Assembly: GCA_006503535.1 (NCBI GenBank)
Contig: QYRS01000001.1
Coordinates: 2,852,001-2,916,000, forward strand
DNA: 64,000 nucleotides
Direction: 5' to 3'
DNA from: Arthrinium phaeospermum
Taxonomy: Eukaryota; Ascomycota; Sordariomycetes; Amphisphaeriales; Apiosporaceae
The notes under the pieces are model-generated. The model had not been told where the DNA came from. It saw only the letters and a program-made list of their open reading frames with translations, and made no database searches. The first letter of the stretch is position 1. Every line of letters starts with the position of its first letter. A program made the translations under genes and the position numbers. Below, in pieces: positions 35,901 to 48,400 of the stretch.

Positions 35901-36818
35901 CACGACCATTGCTGAGCTCGTAAGAGTTGGCATCTCTGTCGTACGTTGCCGTTGCAGGCCAGCATACTAAATCTGTTGTTAGTTTTGTTGTGGTGACCGT
36001 GAAGTTGGTATCTGCCTGGACGAGGTCCGGCCCGCCTTGGTACGGCGCTGGGAGTAAAGCATAGGCAGGAGTCGTGAAGGGCGGGAGTGGGTGCTCGAGA
36101 AACGTAGTGGCGTATTCGGTGTTCATCAGCATCGCGTCCAACCGGCTGGATTGGCGACCGACCGGCGGCAGCCCCGACGCAGCTAGGAATGGCGCATCTA
36201 CACTCACGGTGAGTCTCTCAATCTTAAAGAGAGCTCCCTGTAGAGGTGTAATAGCACAGGAGATGATCAATACAGCCATACCACTAAGGAACACGGGCCA
36301 GTGTCTGATACGGTTAGTATCCCATTGATAGAGACAACCTTGATACATTGCACTGACCTTCTGGAAGCTGCCTTGAAGGGAACCCAGGCGAAGAATGCAG
36401 AAGGATAGTCAAGCAAAAGGGAATCTTCAGCTGGTGCGCCTCCGGGTTTGGACATCTCCAGCCATGGCTGCAACCGTTTTGTGTCTGAGGCCACCCAGCT
36501 CCATGCTAAGCTATACAGCACAGCAATGATGGTCGGAAGATAAAGATATGCCAGATTCACGAGTGGTGGCAAGTCGCCAGGCGATATAGACAATGCTAGC
36601 CCCCCTCCTTGTTTCTGGCTCCTCTGGACGAGAAATTCAACCACCGCAGCCAGCAGCAGGGTAATTATGAACAGAAACAGCAAGGCAGGTGGCTTTAGAG
36701 TCCATGGTTTCCATCCGTCGCGTTGGCCTCTATAGTTCGTGCCCGGTGGCTTGTCGAGAAGGAGATTTTGGGATGAGTTGCTCTCACTGCGAGGATTATC
36801 CGGACGGATCGTTGGCAT
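32951..36818 (-). CDS. DUF3433-type multi-pass membrane protein, 3 exons
   Basis: Fungal membrane protein family of unknown function. Exons 36818-36358, 36304-34758 and 34692-32951 join to 1249 residues. About eight hydrophobic segments are visible, for example LLFLFIITLLLAAVVEFL near residue 50, LYLPTIIAVLYSLAWSWV near 95, WPVFLSGMAVLIISCAI near 155 and ADVAFIISMTLLSLNVVTAI in the last 150 residues. They flank two large Asn/Thr-rich, probably extracellular regions with several N-glycosylation sequons. The conserved family block around LEMSKPGGAPAEDSLLLDYP precedes the first intron. The two-lobed arrangement (N-terminal cytoplasmic stretch, TM, ectodomain, TM, then a similar second unit) is usual for these proteins. 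The start is the first ATG in frame. The C-terminal tail is acidic then basic and cytoplasmic. No enzymatic motif was seen. Confidence 0.85.
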
Positions 36819-37696
36819 TGATGCGGCAAGGGAACGCAGCAGTTGAGAATGTGCTAATGTACAATACAATTAGAAAGTTGGAAATATACAATATAGCTAT
36901 ACATCTGATCAAGATTGGACGAAGGGATGAAGGAGCCATTTGTATTGATCAATGTGCACACAGGAGAGGAGTTGGCAACATGCACATCGAACCAACAACA
37001 ACTTATAGGCGCCTCCTCGCCCAATCCTACGCCAATATACTAGTATAGGATCCACTTCCCCATGCGGCTATCCACATGGCCGGCGGCTACTCAAAATCGC
37101 CATTCAGCATTGATTGACGGTTACTTGGTGTAGAAACATTGTTTTGAATAGATGATAACCTGCAAAACACCCCAGACGGTCATTGATCACAATTATGAAG
37201 AGCACCCATGTTTCCTACAACATTGGCTGTGTGATTGGTGGCCGGAGAAGGTGCAGAGGTGATAAACATGCATGTACGCCAGTGGCTCCTACTTCGTTCC
37301 CAATGTGCAAGGCCCACACCTCTCTCTTAAAGAACATGTGCTGGAACTGTGCCGCAGCTTGGATGTTAAGAGATGGAGATATCCTGATTTGTAGTTACCA
37401 AGCTACATGACTTGATCATCATTGCGGGGAAACCAACCCAGCTGGATTTTGCAACATTACAAAGCATCACGGCTCAATATCGATCACATGAAAGAATGAA
37501 TTTTGTTACTTATGTCAATTCCGATATCGTATCCTATTTCCTTGGTATATCCAGTGTGCCCGTGAAAAACAATGAGAATCTATGTACAGTAGAAAGTAAA
37601 AATGTCAAAACTCCATCTGATGACCGTTTCATCAGAAATCCAAATATCCCACGTAGTTTTACACACTAGATTGAGTGGTCTTGGGGAGGGTAGCGT
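36819..37696. other. Intergenic region, DUF3433 / AA11
   Basis: About 880 bp containing the 5' flank of the DUF3433 gene and the 3' flank of the AA11 gene (both minus strand). No further coding sequence was seen. Confidence 0.5.
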
Positions 37697-38881
37697 TTAG
37701 GCACGGAAGACTCGGACAACCCGCTTCGCAGCAGCGACCTTCAGGTCAGTAGACTGGCCAGCTGTGCACTTGGTGCCAGGAGCCATCTGCATGACAGGGG
37801 ACCAGGTTCCACTTCCACACTGCTGGAAAGAAGAGCCTCCAACGCAGTTCCATTGTCCATCTGTGCACTTTCCTGACAAGGCACCAGAGGAGCCGGAGCC
37901 GGAGCCAGAGCCAGAGCCAGCACCCGGTGCAGGGGCAGCAGGGGCAGAGGGAGCAGAGCTGGGGGCAGGGGCAACAGGCGCAGAAGTGGGAGCCTGGGTG
38001 GGCGCAGCGTCGGGCTGCTTGGTCAAGAAGACTCCACCGGGTGCGGAACCAGTAGGCTTAGAAGCCGGGGCCGAGGCAGAGGGATAGCCCGAGGAAGAGC
38101 CAGAGCCAGAACCCGGGTTCGACCCGTTTCCCGATCCGGGAGCCGAGCCTGAGCCGGATCCAGCAGCTCCACTGAACTTGCCGCAGCCGCTAGCGAGAGG
38201 GAAGACTCCGAACTTGCCAGTGTTGTTCTCGACAGACTTTCCTGCGTTGGGGAATTTCCAGTCCATCTCGCCGTTGGTCTTGTCGTCAGGGGTCTTGCAA
38301 GAGTTGATCTCGGGAAGGTTGGCAACATAGATGTCAGGCAGCGCTTCGTAGTTGGCCTTGTCGCCGCCCTTTCCGGTAAGCTCTACTGCACCGCAGTACA
38401 TGTAGAACTCTCTGTTTCCAATGCGGTTCAACCACGACACGGAAATGGTGGCCTTGCCGGTGGGGATGTCCTCGGGAATCGTGTAGTCGTAGGTGTCTGG
38501 GTCAGGGGCGGAAGCACTCGCGGGCTCGCGGTTGCCTGGTGTGTTGCGGGCCGGGCAGCCACCCTCGATGCTGTGAATGACCTTCCAGACACTGTCGGGA
38601 GTAGGGTTGGTGTCATAGGAGATGGAGATCTGGCAAGAACCTCCTCCGTGCACAGCAGTGCCGATCCACTTGAGCGTCTGCTTAGATCCAAGCTCAAAGT
38701 TGTTCACGTTGCCACCGGCCGCGAAGGCCTCGCCCAGCTTGCGTTGGCAGGGGAAGTTGCTAGAGGTCAAAGGGCTCTGTGCAATTGCCGGGCTCGAAAA
38801 CGGCTTTGGGCTGCTGATGAGCATATGAGCGTTGCTGACAGCGGCCAGGCCAGCCGCCACGAGTACCTTGGTGTTGATCAT
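37697..38881 (-). CDS. Secreted AA11 chitin-active LPMO with C-terminal X278 module
   Basis: Copper-dependent lytic polysaccharide monooxygenase of family AA11, which oxidatively cleaves chitin outside the cell. Single exon, 394 residues. A signal peptide of 18 residues ends NA, leaving His19 as the mature N-terminal residue of the copper brace. The second brace histidine is His78 (mature 60) in GTAVHGGGSC. The axial tyrosine is probably Tyr160 or Tyr162 in REFYMYCG. The catalytic domain runs to about 225. A ~110-residue Ser/Gly/Pro/Ala linker follows. The Cys-rich C-terminal module (about 335-380, CTDGQWNCVGGSSFQQC) matches the X278 domain often attached to AA11. The last residues are basic (AAAKRVVRVFRA). 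A role in chitin remodelling, mycoparasitism or insect/fungal wall degradation is inferred from the family. Confidence 0.92.
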   Translation of the reverse strand: MINTKVLVAAGLAAVSNAHMLISSPKPFSSPAIAQSPLTSSNFPCQRKLGEAFAAGGNVNNFELGSKQTLKWIGTAVHGGGSCQISISYDTNPTPDSVWKVIHSIEGGCPARNTPGNREPASASAPDPDTYDYTIPEDIPTGKATISVSWLNRIGNREFYMYCGAVELTGKGGDKANYEALPDIYVANLPEINSCKTPDDKTNGEMDWKFPNAGKSVENNTGKFGVFPLASGCGKFSGAAGSGSGSAPGSGNGSNPGSGSGSSSGYPSASAPASKPTGSAPGGVFLTKQPDAAPTQAPTSAPVAPAPSSAPSAPAAPAPGAGSGSGSGSGSSGALSGKCTDGQWNCVGGSSFQQCGSGTWSPVMQMAPGTKCTAGQSTDLKVAAAKRVVRVFRA

Positions 38882-41800
38882 TGTGAAAGAATGTTTGTTG
38901 ATATATCGTTCCAGACGATAAAGATCTTGTTCTCAGGGATGAGTTGTGGTAGAAAGTCACAGACTTTGTTTGCGTTCAAGGATGTAAGTGATGTTGAGTA
39001 TGGCTGAAGTGAGACAAGACAGGGTTAGCCAAGGATCAAGCCATGAGAAACACTTATATGTGGTTCATCTTCTCTTTGCCTCATTGAGTTGACTATACTC
39101 ATCTTTGATCCCAGGAGGACAAAGAGCCTCATTATCAGGCATGACCGGCGGTCAGTCTGCAGCATCACAAGGGTATTGTGCAGACTGACAGGCCAACAAA
39201 GACGTCCTTGTCACACGTATGACAAGAACCAATGATCCCACAAGGAACGAGAAGGGTTTAGGAAGTAGTGGCAACTTACTCGGGCTGCTTTGTTTCGGAG
39301 GAGGACCAAGAGCAGATGACTAGTCAACAACGGACGGAGATCGAGCTAGATCGATGTGTAAAGTTGAACGTGAGAGGACTCAAACGATGATGTTGCTCCA
39401 GGCTAGTTGGATCGAGTGAATGAAGAAAAATAAACAAAGGACCTGACCTCAAGGAGTGAAGGTGAAGGTTCTGTAGAGAAGGATCTGTCGCTGGGACTGG
39501 TGCTGTGATGGCTGATGTGAAAGAAAGTGTGATAATGGACGGAGAGGAACGGGCGTCTTATACCTGGGGAGAGGCGTGAGAAAGCACGGGAAGGCAACCC
39601 GTAGATGGAGGCAAACACACTAGAGCGAGCGTATACTGGTGGAGGTGTAAGTCAGCCAGAGAACCCGTGGAGTGGAGTGGCTGCAGGAACGAGTGCTGGA
39701 CTAGGGACGATTGGCTATAAGAGGAACAGGGTAGAGACATGGCTGCGTCCAGGGGCTCCATCCTGAATTCCCACTTAGAGCACAGAGTTCGGGCTGGACA
39801 AGCCTGACAGGGAGCCCATCACGACCAGTCGGGCGCAGCCCTCTGCTTGCCATGAAGAGATCTACTCGTTAAGTTTCGGAGCATTGGTGGAGGCGGGTCG
39901 GTGGAGTTGCCAGGGGGGCCAGAAACGGAATGTCGAGAGAGCAAGATGATTGGGTCGGGCACTGTTTCGGCTTGGCAGCCAAGGGGGCTAGAGGCTGACG
40001 GATGTTTTTCTTCTTCACTGGGGGCCATAGGTTCTTGATAGAGTCATGCAGGCTGAGAACGACTCAGTCCACTGCTCAGTCTGCCCCTGAGATCCATTGA
40101 TCATATCACACGGAGATAATGGCATGGTGAGATTGACCTATTGACTCTCGAGTTTGCTCTGTCGGCGGCGCCTGGGCAAAGAACCGTCCATAGGCCAAAC
40201 ACGCTACAGCCGCCACGGCTTGTTCAATGCCTTTGATCGTCCATGTAAGCACTTTACTTTTTTTTTTATCCTTCCCTTCGTTCGTTTTTTCATCTGATGA
40301 GGAAGATTGTCGCCGTTGGGATTTCTGCAGGTTGATGTGCAAACGCAGAGTAAGTATTAAGCTTACTCCTCTCTAAGAATACCTACATGGTGGATGCATC
40401 CCCGGCACGGACGCCCAGAAAAGCACGTTTGCAAGTAAAAATACATGTCATAATGCTTGGACGAATTGGGTGGTGTGGGCCGATGCCCCTCGCCGGAGGC
40501 CGTACCTGGTGGCCATCCAGATTCTGGAAAACAGCACCGAAGATGCAAATATGCAACGTCGTACGTCAGTCCCGACTTTTTCACCCTGCTCTTCGCCTGT
40601 ATCCCTGCACCCCTGTCGCGATTTACTGAAGAAAGTAGCAAACGCGGTTGTATCACTTGACAGCCGTCCAGCGTTACGCAGAGCTCCCAGAAGAGATGTG
40701 TCAGTTTCAATCAGCAGCTCTTTTTGGAAGTTTTAGGCCGCCCAAGGGGGGAAGCCGCACGCCAATGGCGATTTTCTAAATTGTTGTCTAAACTAGCTCC
40801 GAGAGCCTTCAGCCAATCTTTGCCGGTCCTGCAGGAAAACCTGTCGTGTAATCCCTGTCGCACGACCCCTGAGCCGGTGCGGGGATATCTTGGTAAAGCT
40901 GATGCTGATAGGATCTGCAGGCCGGGTCCAGACTCACTGACACCACTTGGGCTGGCCCCCCCAGAAGCCCCCCTATTATCCTACATTCTTACGATTCGGT
41001 TTACCAGCACCTATCCTTCCTATGGATAGGGCTCTGGGCTACTGCATGTGTAGGACAGGAAGGAATTCTGAAACATGTCGCGTTTCATGCTCACGATTAT
41101 TTTGTTCCCAAGGCCGACTTCAATGTATTGATGTTCATCCTATCGCGAGAGTGCAATTAATCAATTTCGGTCATCCTGAACGCCGAATTACTACGACCAA
41201 TATCCGAGGTATCTGTATTTAGCCAGCGCTCAGGCACTGGCCCTCCCATTTCTTCCATCTCCATCAGTAGCTAAAAACAGGTAGGACAGCGGAGTGAATC
41301 AATGCCAGGATGTAGGTTCACCACTTTGGCATCTGAGCCATGACCAGGAAGGGCCTTGGACCGAATTGAAAGCAGGCTGTGCTTACGAAGACCACAGTTT
41401 TACCGGCGGCCGCCGCTGGCAGGTATTTGCCGTCAACTCAGGACTGTCACTCGGCTTGTCGGCTTGCATGATTTTGCGCTATATCGGGCAAAGGTAGTAA
41501 GGTGGCAATGCGCTTCGGGGCTGGCCTGGCTGGTTCCCGCTTCGGGGCTTCAGCTCAGCCTGGCAGGCGACTTTACAGTGATCGTCATTTAGCAGAGGCG
41601 GCCTCCACGGAGCCACGCTAGGCACATTGACCTCACTGCATCTACCCTACGAGCCTACTTACCTACGTCAATCTTTACCTACTTAGCATTTGATAGCACA
41701 ACGATTAGATGCAGAATCCCGCAGTAGCTTCATGTTTACATCCCGCCGCAAACAAAAAGTTTGCTCTTGCATCTTGCTATTGCATCTACCTTCCCACTAA

Positions 41801-43429
41801 TGCATGTGCATGCCAAAAGGAATTGCAAACAGCACTTCGCATGGGCTTCCACCAGATGAAAATTCTTCCATCGGCTGCCTCGTTGATTGCTTTGCCACAT
41901 CCATTTACCATCTACGTCGACATGTGGGGGAGAGGCAAGTGAGGGTATCCTCACACCTCGTATGCGCGCGCAGCAGTACGCGCAGGCATAGCAGAAGGCG
42001 AGAGCGACATATCCCGAGCACATGGATTAAGGCCTGCATTTGGCTACCCAGCAGGGGGGGCAGACCAGGTACATAAGCGGGCAGGCTTCAGGGGGTCCCT
42101 CGTCTTTTACGGTTTACCGGCTTTTGGGGATTGGGCAGACCCACTCGACCTCCTGCCAGAACCTGGATACAGGGCAGTCAGTACGGGTCAGAACAGGCGG
42201 AATTTTTAAGAAACATGCAGCTTTTGTTTACTGAACCGAGGCGCTTATGTGATGACATCTGCTTACTTCATTGGCTGAAAATAGGCTGCGGCTTTCGCTC
42301 CATTGTCGGATCGAGAGACTGGGCTTGGGCGGATCGTATGCTCCACTTACTTAACTCGTATTATAGACCGCCAGTGCTTTGCAATGCCTAGAGTGCACTC
42401 TCGCTCCGTGATATACCAAGCATGAGGCAACCTGATATCCAGAATTGTTTACCAGAATGGCATGTAGTTGAGATATGTATGTAGTTCAGAAAGATACCTT
42501 ACTGAGGCTAGCAAGTGCGTGGCAATGTCTCGCGGCAGTACCTAGTCAATAGCACTACTACAGCTCCGAAATGCCAGCTGTACCGTGGAGCTGAAATCGG
42601 GCGCCTACATACCAGACAGCCAGATACCTTGATACTGAGAGTCAAGTGGAGCCCCCGAACAGCAGTTCTCTTTGAACCTTGTTCTTACTACGGTTCCAGA
42701 TTTGGCGTCAATTGGATGCCTCTCATTGAGCCTCACTTCTGTCAGGCGTCAAGCGGCTACAGGAATAAATCGTACTTTCTCCATTGACAGCGCCTGTCTT
42801 GATTATCCCACTTACTCCAGGTTACAACAGTGGAATGAAGGAACACTACTGTAATAATATTCTGTAGAACTGCTTATTCTTGGTACTTGACCGGTTTATC
42901 CCCGCAGAGGGCTTGGTGTGCCGCTGGATTCAGGCATGTGCCATGCCACCACTGAGGCTCTATATGTTCGCTCATGTACCTAATTGACCCCTAAAGTTGT
43001 CATGTTGTCTGCCAGTGAGGCTCTTCGAAGGTTTGCTTTGGTGCATACTCCTTGTACTACGACCCTTCAAGGCCAACCACGGCTGAGGTGAACGTGGACA
43101 TGTGCCAACATGCAGATAGCTTCATGCAAGGGAGTGCGGGCGGAAACGCCGGCTTGTAATATTTGGAAAGACGAGCCATTCCACAGGCAATGGGGGCTGT
43201 ACGCGCGCGGATAATGTCATTTTCTATGAGTAGTCCGCTTTGTCTCACATATCTAGCGGTCAGTGACCCTCTATGGTTCTATCAAATCGTAGCTTCTTCA
43301 TGGCTCCACCATCGCTTCTAAGATTCGCCTGATTCCTTGCCTGAACGACCGCTGGATATGTCTCTGTCCATACAAACTAGGCCCACGACGAGTCTAAAGC
43401 TGGCGGTTGAGTTTCTGTGCGCGCTAAGA
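38882..43429. other. Gene-poor region, 4.5 kb
   Basis: It contains the AA11 upstream region on its left side and the AIG2-like 3' flank on its right. No conserved protein, transposon or structured RNA was recognised, and open frames are short and overlap on both strands. A T-rich run lies near 40257-40268. Confidence 0.5.
39053..39060 (-). promoter_or_regulatory. Possible TATA box of the AA11 gene
   Basis: Read on the minus strand the sequence is catataag, about 175 bp upstream of the AA11 ATG. The position suits a TATA promoter with a moderate leader. Confidence 0.35.
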
Positions 43430-44183
43430 TTAGACTGCAGCTTCCTTCGCTTCCTCCACCTCAGTCGGGGCAAAGTGATCAGTGTCGTCGAAGTTATAAT
43501 CCTCGCGTGTCCATTTCTTCATCTTCTGAGTTCGGAACTCGTGGTAGTCCCACTCGCGGGCCTCCAGCCCATTCGGGTTCTGGTAGACGTAGGTCTGGCA
43601 CTCGACCTCGTCGCCCTCGACGTTGCCCTTGCCCTGGTCGTCGCCCACCTTGGACAGCAGCTTGACCTTGACGGTCTCGAGCTCGTACTCGCAGCCCTCG
43701 AAGAGGTTGAGCTTCTCCATGTTGGCGTCGGTCAGACCGGTCACGTACATGCCACGGACGGAGGCGTCTTCAGCGGAGGCGTCGCGCGTGATGCCGGGGT
43801 AGTCGGCATATTGCACGCGGCGGCGGCGGAAGCCGTGGAGGACAGCCGGCTGGAACGTGTGCAGGCTCTTCAGGACTGACACGTCGATTTGGGAGTTGCG
43901 GTAGCAGACCGTGAAGAAGACCTCTGCTGCCATCTTTGTCCGATGTTAGCATTTGCCCTCTTGCAACATTGAACGGGTACGAAGTCGTGATGTGACGACC
44001 ACCGTAACATATCACCATCCAAAAAACGAATGTTGCTTAGAGTGGCCACTTACTAGAGTTCCTGTTTCATGTCAGCCATTTGATCTCACAGTACAGAGGT
44101 GAATGCGAATCATGGGTTCACTTACCGTAGAAGAATGCAGTATGGGTGCGGCCAGTGCCGTCGTTGCCCGATTCGTTGGTCAT
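43430..44183 (-). CDS. AIG2-like gamma-glutamylcyclotransferase-fold protein, 3 exons
   Basis: Small enzyme-fold protein of the AIG2/GGCT-like family, proposed to release 5-oxoproline from gamma-glutamyl compounds. Exons are 44183-44126, 44061-44054 (only 8 nt) and 43933-43430, giving 189 residues. The micro-exon GAACTCTA is required to make the family-defining FFYGTLM motif: FFYG ends exon 1, GTL spans the junction and the micro-exon, and M opens exon 3. The next residues AAEVFFTVCYR and the later YPGITRDA, YVTGLTDANMEKLNLFEGCEYE (a glutamate expected at the active site) and AREWDYHEF are conserved. The C-terminus is acidic. It is divergent from TRA1 by about 1.26 kb. Confidence 0.88.
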
Positions 44184-45446
44184 CTTCGCTTTGACTATCT
44201 TGACTCGTGCCGAGGTGTTATCTGTGAGATAATGTGATGATGGGGGCTTGGGCTGTGATATGCGTCTGAACGTTTAATGTGATGTGATCTAGTAGCGCAG
44301 GAGCGTTTATATGTAGGTCTTCACCCCAGACGAAAGACACAAACGGGGGCCTAAATGTTTGTTTGCTGGTCTGAAAGCTGCCTGAGATAATCAAATAAGT
44401 TTGCGTGGAAAGACGTCGTTTACTGCCAAGCATCAACGATAGAAAATGAAGCTCAAGGTAAATAAATGCACTTCAGTAGATGGACAAAGCATGCAGAACG
44501 AACTGGACGGTCCAGGGACAGGACAGAGTCAGGTCTAAATGGCTCTCAACTTCCTTGTATGCAGAGTTTCCTGAGGTGCCCGTGGACCATTTGCTTTTCG
44601 GACAGCTTCACAACACAATTGTTAGTTGAAAAACATTGATATGTTTTCGATTGGATTCCTACATCCTCAGTTGGGTTAATGGATGCTACAAGTGCTCTAG
44701 ATTGCCTAGGGCGATCTACTACTACCCCTCCAACATGAACCCAGCCGGCAATGGACTACAATGATGCAAGGGAGGGGCCGATCCAAAGATAAGATAAGAA
44801 AGATATCGGGCTAAAGATAAGATAGAATGCAACATTTGAATGTAGAGTTAGGTAAGCATAAGAATTCAGCTGCCAGCCCAGTGAGGTTGCCATGTTGCTA
44901 CGTAGATGCAGAGGCTCTACGGAAAAACCTTGGGGCGAACTTAGCGCGCCCCACCTAGATTTCGCGCTCGCAGCGCCCAACCACGGTTCCTGTCACGGTT
45001 CTCTTGCCTTTTAGTCGAGCTTCAGCTTGGTTGTGTAAAGTGCAGCCTCATCAAGCTACGCTTTTGACTTGAGCGCCAGATGAATTGTTTTTCTTCTAAT
45101 GATACCCCAATCTTTCGTTTCAAGTCAATCAGCAGCAGCCACGCTCTACCATCAATGGTGACTTGTACTGTTGTAGGTGCTTTTTAAGAGCTTCCTTCAC
45201 TAATTGTTCTTTCCGCCAAGTCCACGATCACCTTTCGGTGGTGCAACATCGCGAAAAGTGAAATACGACCGATCGCCAATAGCTCAACACCAAATTGTCG
45301 CCGCAACAACATTCATGAGCGCAATTGCGCAGAATACCGATCGCATTCGATATTAGAAGCCTCGACCTCCGTTTCGCGCATGAACAAAACATACATGCGC
45401 ATGTGTGATCCGCAAACTCATACTGCGAGTACGCAGTAATATCGTT
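44184..45446. promoter_or_regulatory. Divergent intergenic region, AIG2-like / TRA1
   Basis: 1.26 kb between opposing start codons. No conserved open frame or TATA box could be assigned. Confidence 0.45.
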
Positions 45447-48400
45447 ATGATGGCGCTCAACTTTGAGGACATCGTCAAGAGACTGACTATTGCGGACTTC
45501 GGTGAGTTCAGCCCCACGTTCAGATGGAATGACTGTCAAATATGGAAGCCCCAGCACCGCTAGCATTGCTGGGCACGTTCAACTGACCGCGACGATTTAC
45601 AGAGCCGAAGAGCAAGCTCGAGGCTGCCACATTGCTGCGGGACAGCCTGGATCATTATACTGGTAACCCTGTATCATACCCGCCCTTCCTCAAGCGTGTG
45701 GTACCGCTGTTCATCAATGTGCTCCGCGGGCCATGTCTGTTCCAGAACAACTCGCCGGAGCAGAAGCTTCGAAACTGCGTCCTCGAAATTCTACACCGAT
45801 TACCGACACATCAGACGTCACCCGAACCGTTCGAGCCATACGCAGAGGAGGTGGTAGATCTTCTCATGCAGCTGGTCAAAAACGACAACGAGGACAACGC
45901 GACGTTATGTGTGAAGATTATATCAGATATCATGCGGCACCAGCCGAAGGTGTTGCAAGGAAAGGTGCAGCCGTTCCTCACTTTGATCCAGGAATTATTC
46001 GAGCAAATGGAGCGCGTGGTCCGGGAACAGCTGGATAGCACGGCCGTTACATCGAATGCGACAGGCGCCCCGTCGACGCCCGGCAGCACCCAAACGAACT
46101 TCCAATCCCCTCGGCCAGGCTCTCCGGTGGCTTCCGTTACCGATCTGGGACAGGACTTACAACAGCAGAACCGGCCTTTGCTGAAGGGAATGCAGTCATT
46201 CAAGGTCCTTTCGGAGTGCCCTATCATAGTGGTTTCGGTCTTTCAAACATACCGGAACATAATACCTGCCAACGTCAAATTATTCGTTCCTTTGATCAAG
46301 TCTGTCCTTTGCCTCCAGGCGAAAGCGCAGGAGCAGGCGCATGCCGAGGCCAAGGCCAAGGGTCAGACATTCGCCGGAGTCAGCCCTAATATCAAGAATC
46401 GCGCTGCCTTTGGCGAGTTTATCACGGCCCAGGTCAAGACCATGAGCTTTTTGGCATACTTGTTACGCCAGTACTCTAGTCAACTGACCGACTTCCTGCC
46501 AACACTCCCCGATATTGTGGTACGACTCCTCCAGGACTGTCCGCGAGAGAAGTCTGCTTCACGCAAGGAATTGCTGGTTGCCATCCGTCACATTATCAAC
46601 TTCAACTTCCGCAAGATATTCTTGTCCAAGATTGACGAGCTGCTGGAGGAGAAGACCTTGATTGGCGACGGCTTGACGGTCTATGAGACAATGAGACCTT
46701 TGGCATATAGCATGTTGGCCGACCTGATCCACCATGTCCGAGATGCACTATCGCCCGAGCAGATACGGAAGACGGTGGAAGTTTACACCAGGAATCTGCA
46801 AGACGACTTTCCCGGCACAAGCTTTCAGACTATGAGTGCCAAGCTACTCCTTAACATGGCAGAATGCATTGCGAAGATGCAGAACAAAGTCGATGCGCGC
46901 CACTATCTACTCATGGTCCTCAATGCGATTGGAGACAAGTTCGCGGCAATGAACCGCCAATACCCCAACGCGGTCAAATTGTCCAAATTATACGCCCAGC
47001 AGGCTGCCGACCAGGAGCCTGACACGTATCTTGCCGACAAGGAGCATCGGCCAGATTGGGATGAGACAGATATTTTCACTGCGATGCCCATCAAAACGTC
47101 AAATCCTCGCGATCGCGGAGCTGATCCTGTTGTGGACAACAAATTCTTATTCAAGAATCTGATGACTGGGTTAAAGAATACCTTTTACCAGTTAAAGACA
47201 TGCAATCTTGGAAAGCCTGTCGATCCGGCAGTTATTCCCACCCACTGGCAGGAGGTATCGTACGGGTTTACCGCCGAAGAGGTTAAAGTGATCGTCAAAC
47301 TCTTCCGAGAAGGCGCTTATGTTTTCCGCTACTACGAAATCGAGAAACCCGCTGCCGAGTCTCAATACGCATCACCAGTCGAATATATGGCCAATTTCTA
47401 TATGGTCTCCAGCAGCAAAGAGGAAAAAGATCTTTTGGAAACATTCGCCACTGTTTTTCACTGCATCGACCCAGCTACGTTCCACGAGGTTTTCCAGCAG
47501 GAGATTCCACGACTGTACGAGATGATCTTCGAGCACACGGGCTTGCTGCATATCCCTCAATTCTTCCTTGCAAGTGAGGCAACATCGCCAAGCTTCTGCG
47601 GCATGCTGCTCAAGTTTCTCATGCAGCGGATCGAAGATGTTGGCTCAGCTGATGTGAAGAAGTCGTCAATTTTACTACGCCTTTTCAAGCTGGCATTCAT
47701 GGCAGTTACGCTCTTCGCCAATCAAAACGAGCAGGTTCTTCTTCCCCATGTCGTCGACATCGTTACGAAATCTATCGAGTTATCTACGAAGGCTGAGGAG
47801 CCGATGAACTATTTCCTGTTATTGCGGTCCCTGTTCAGAAGTATCGGTGGTGGCAAATTCGAGCACCTCTACAAGCAGATTCTACCTCTGCTCGAAATGC
47901 TGCTAGATGTCCTCAACAATCTTCTCATGGCCGCCCGCAAACCTGCTGAGCGCGATCTCTATGTCGAGCTCTGTCTCACTGTTCCAGCACGTCTCAGCAA
48001 TCTTCTACCCCATTTGAGTTTCTTGATGCGACCGCTTGTTGTGGCTCTGAGAGCCGGTAACGATCTCGTTGGCCAAGGTCTGCGTACGCTGGAACTGTGT
48101 GTTGATAATCTCACGGCCGAATACCTTGATCCGATCATGGCACCAGTTATTGAAGAGCTAATGAACGCACTTTTTGAACATCTCAGACCACATCCTTATA
48201 GCCACTTCCATGCTCATACTACTATGAGAATCTTGGGGAAGCTTGGCGGTCGGAACAGAAAGTTCATGACGGAAGCTCTTCCAGTCAACTACCAGAACTA
48301 CGCCGATGATCCAGCAAGTTTTGACATACGGTTAATAGGCTCAAAGAGAGATAGGGCCTTCCACGCTGAACTGGGTATTGACTGCGCCATTCGCAAGCTA

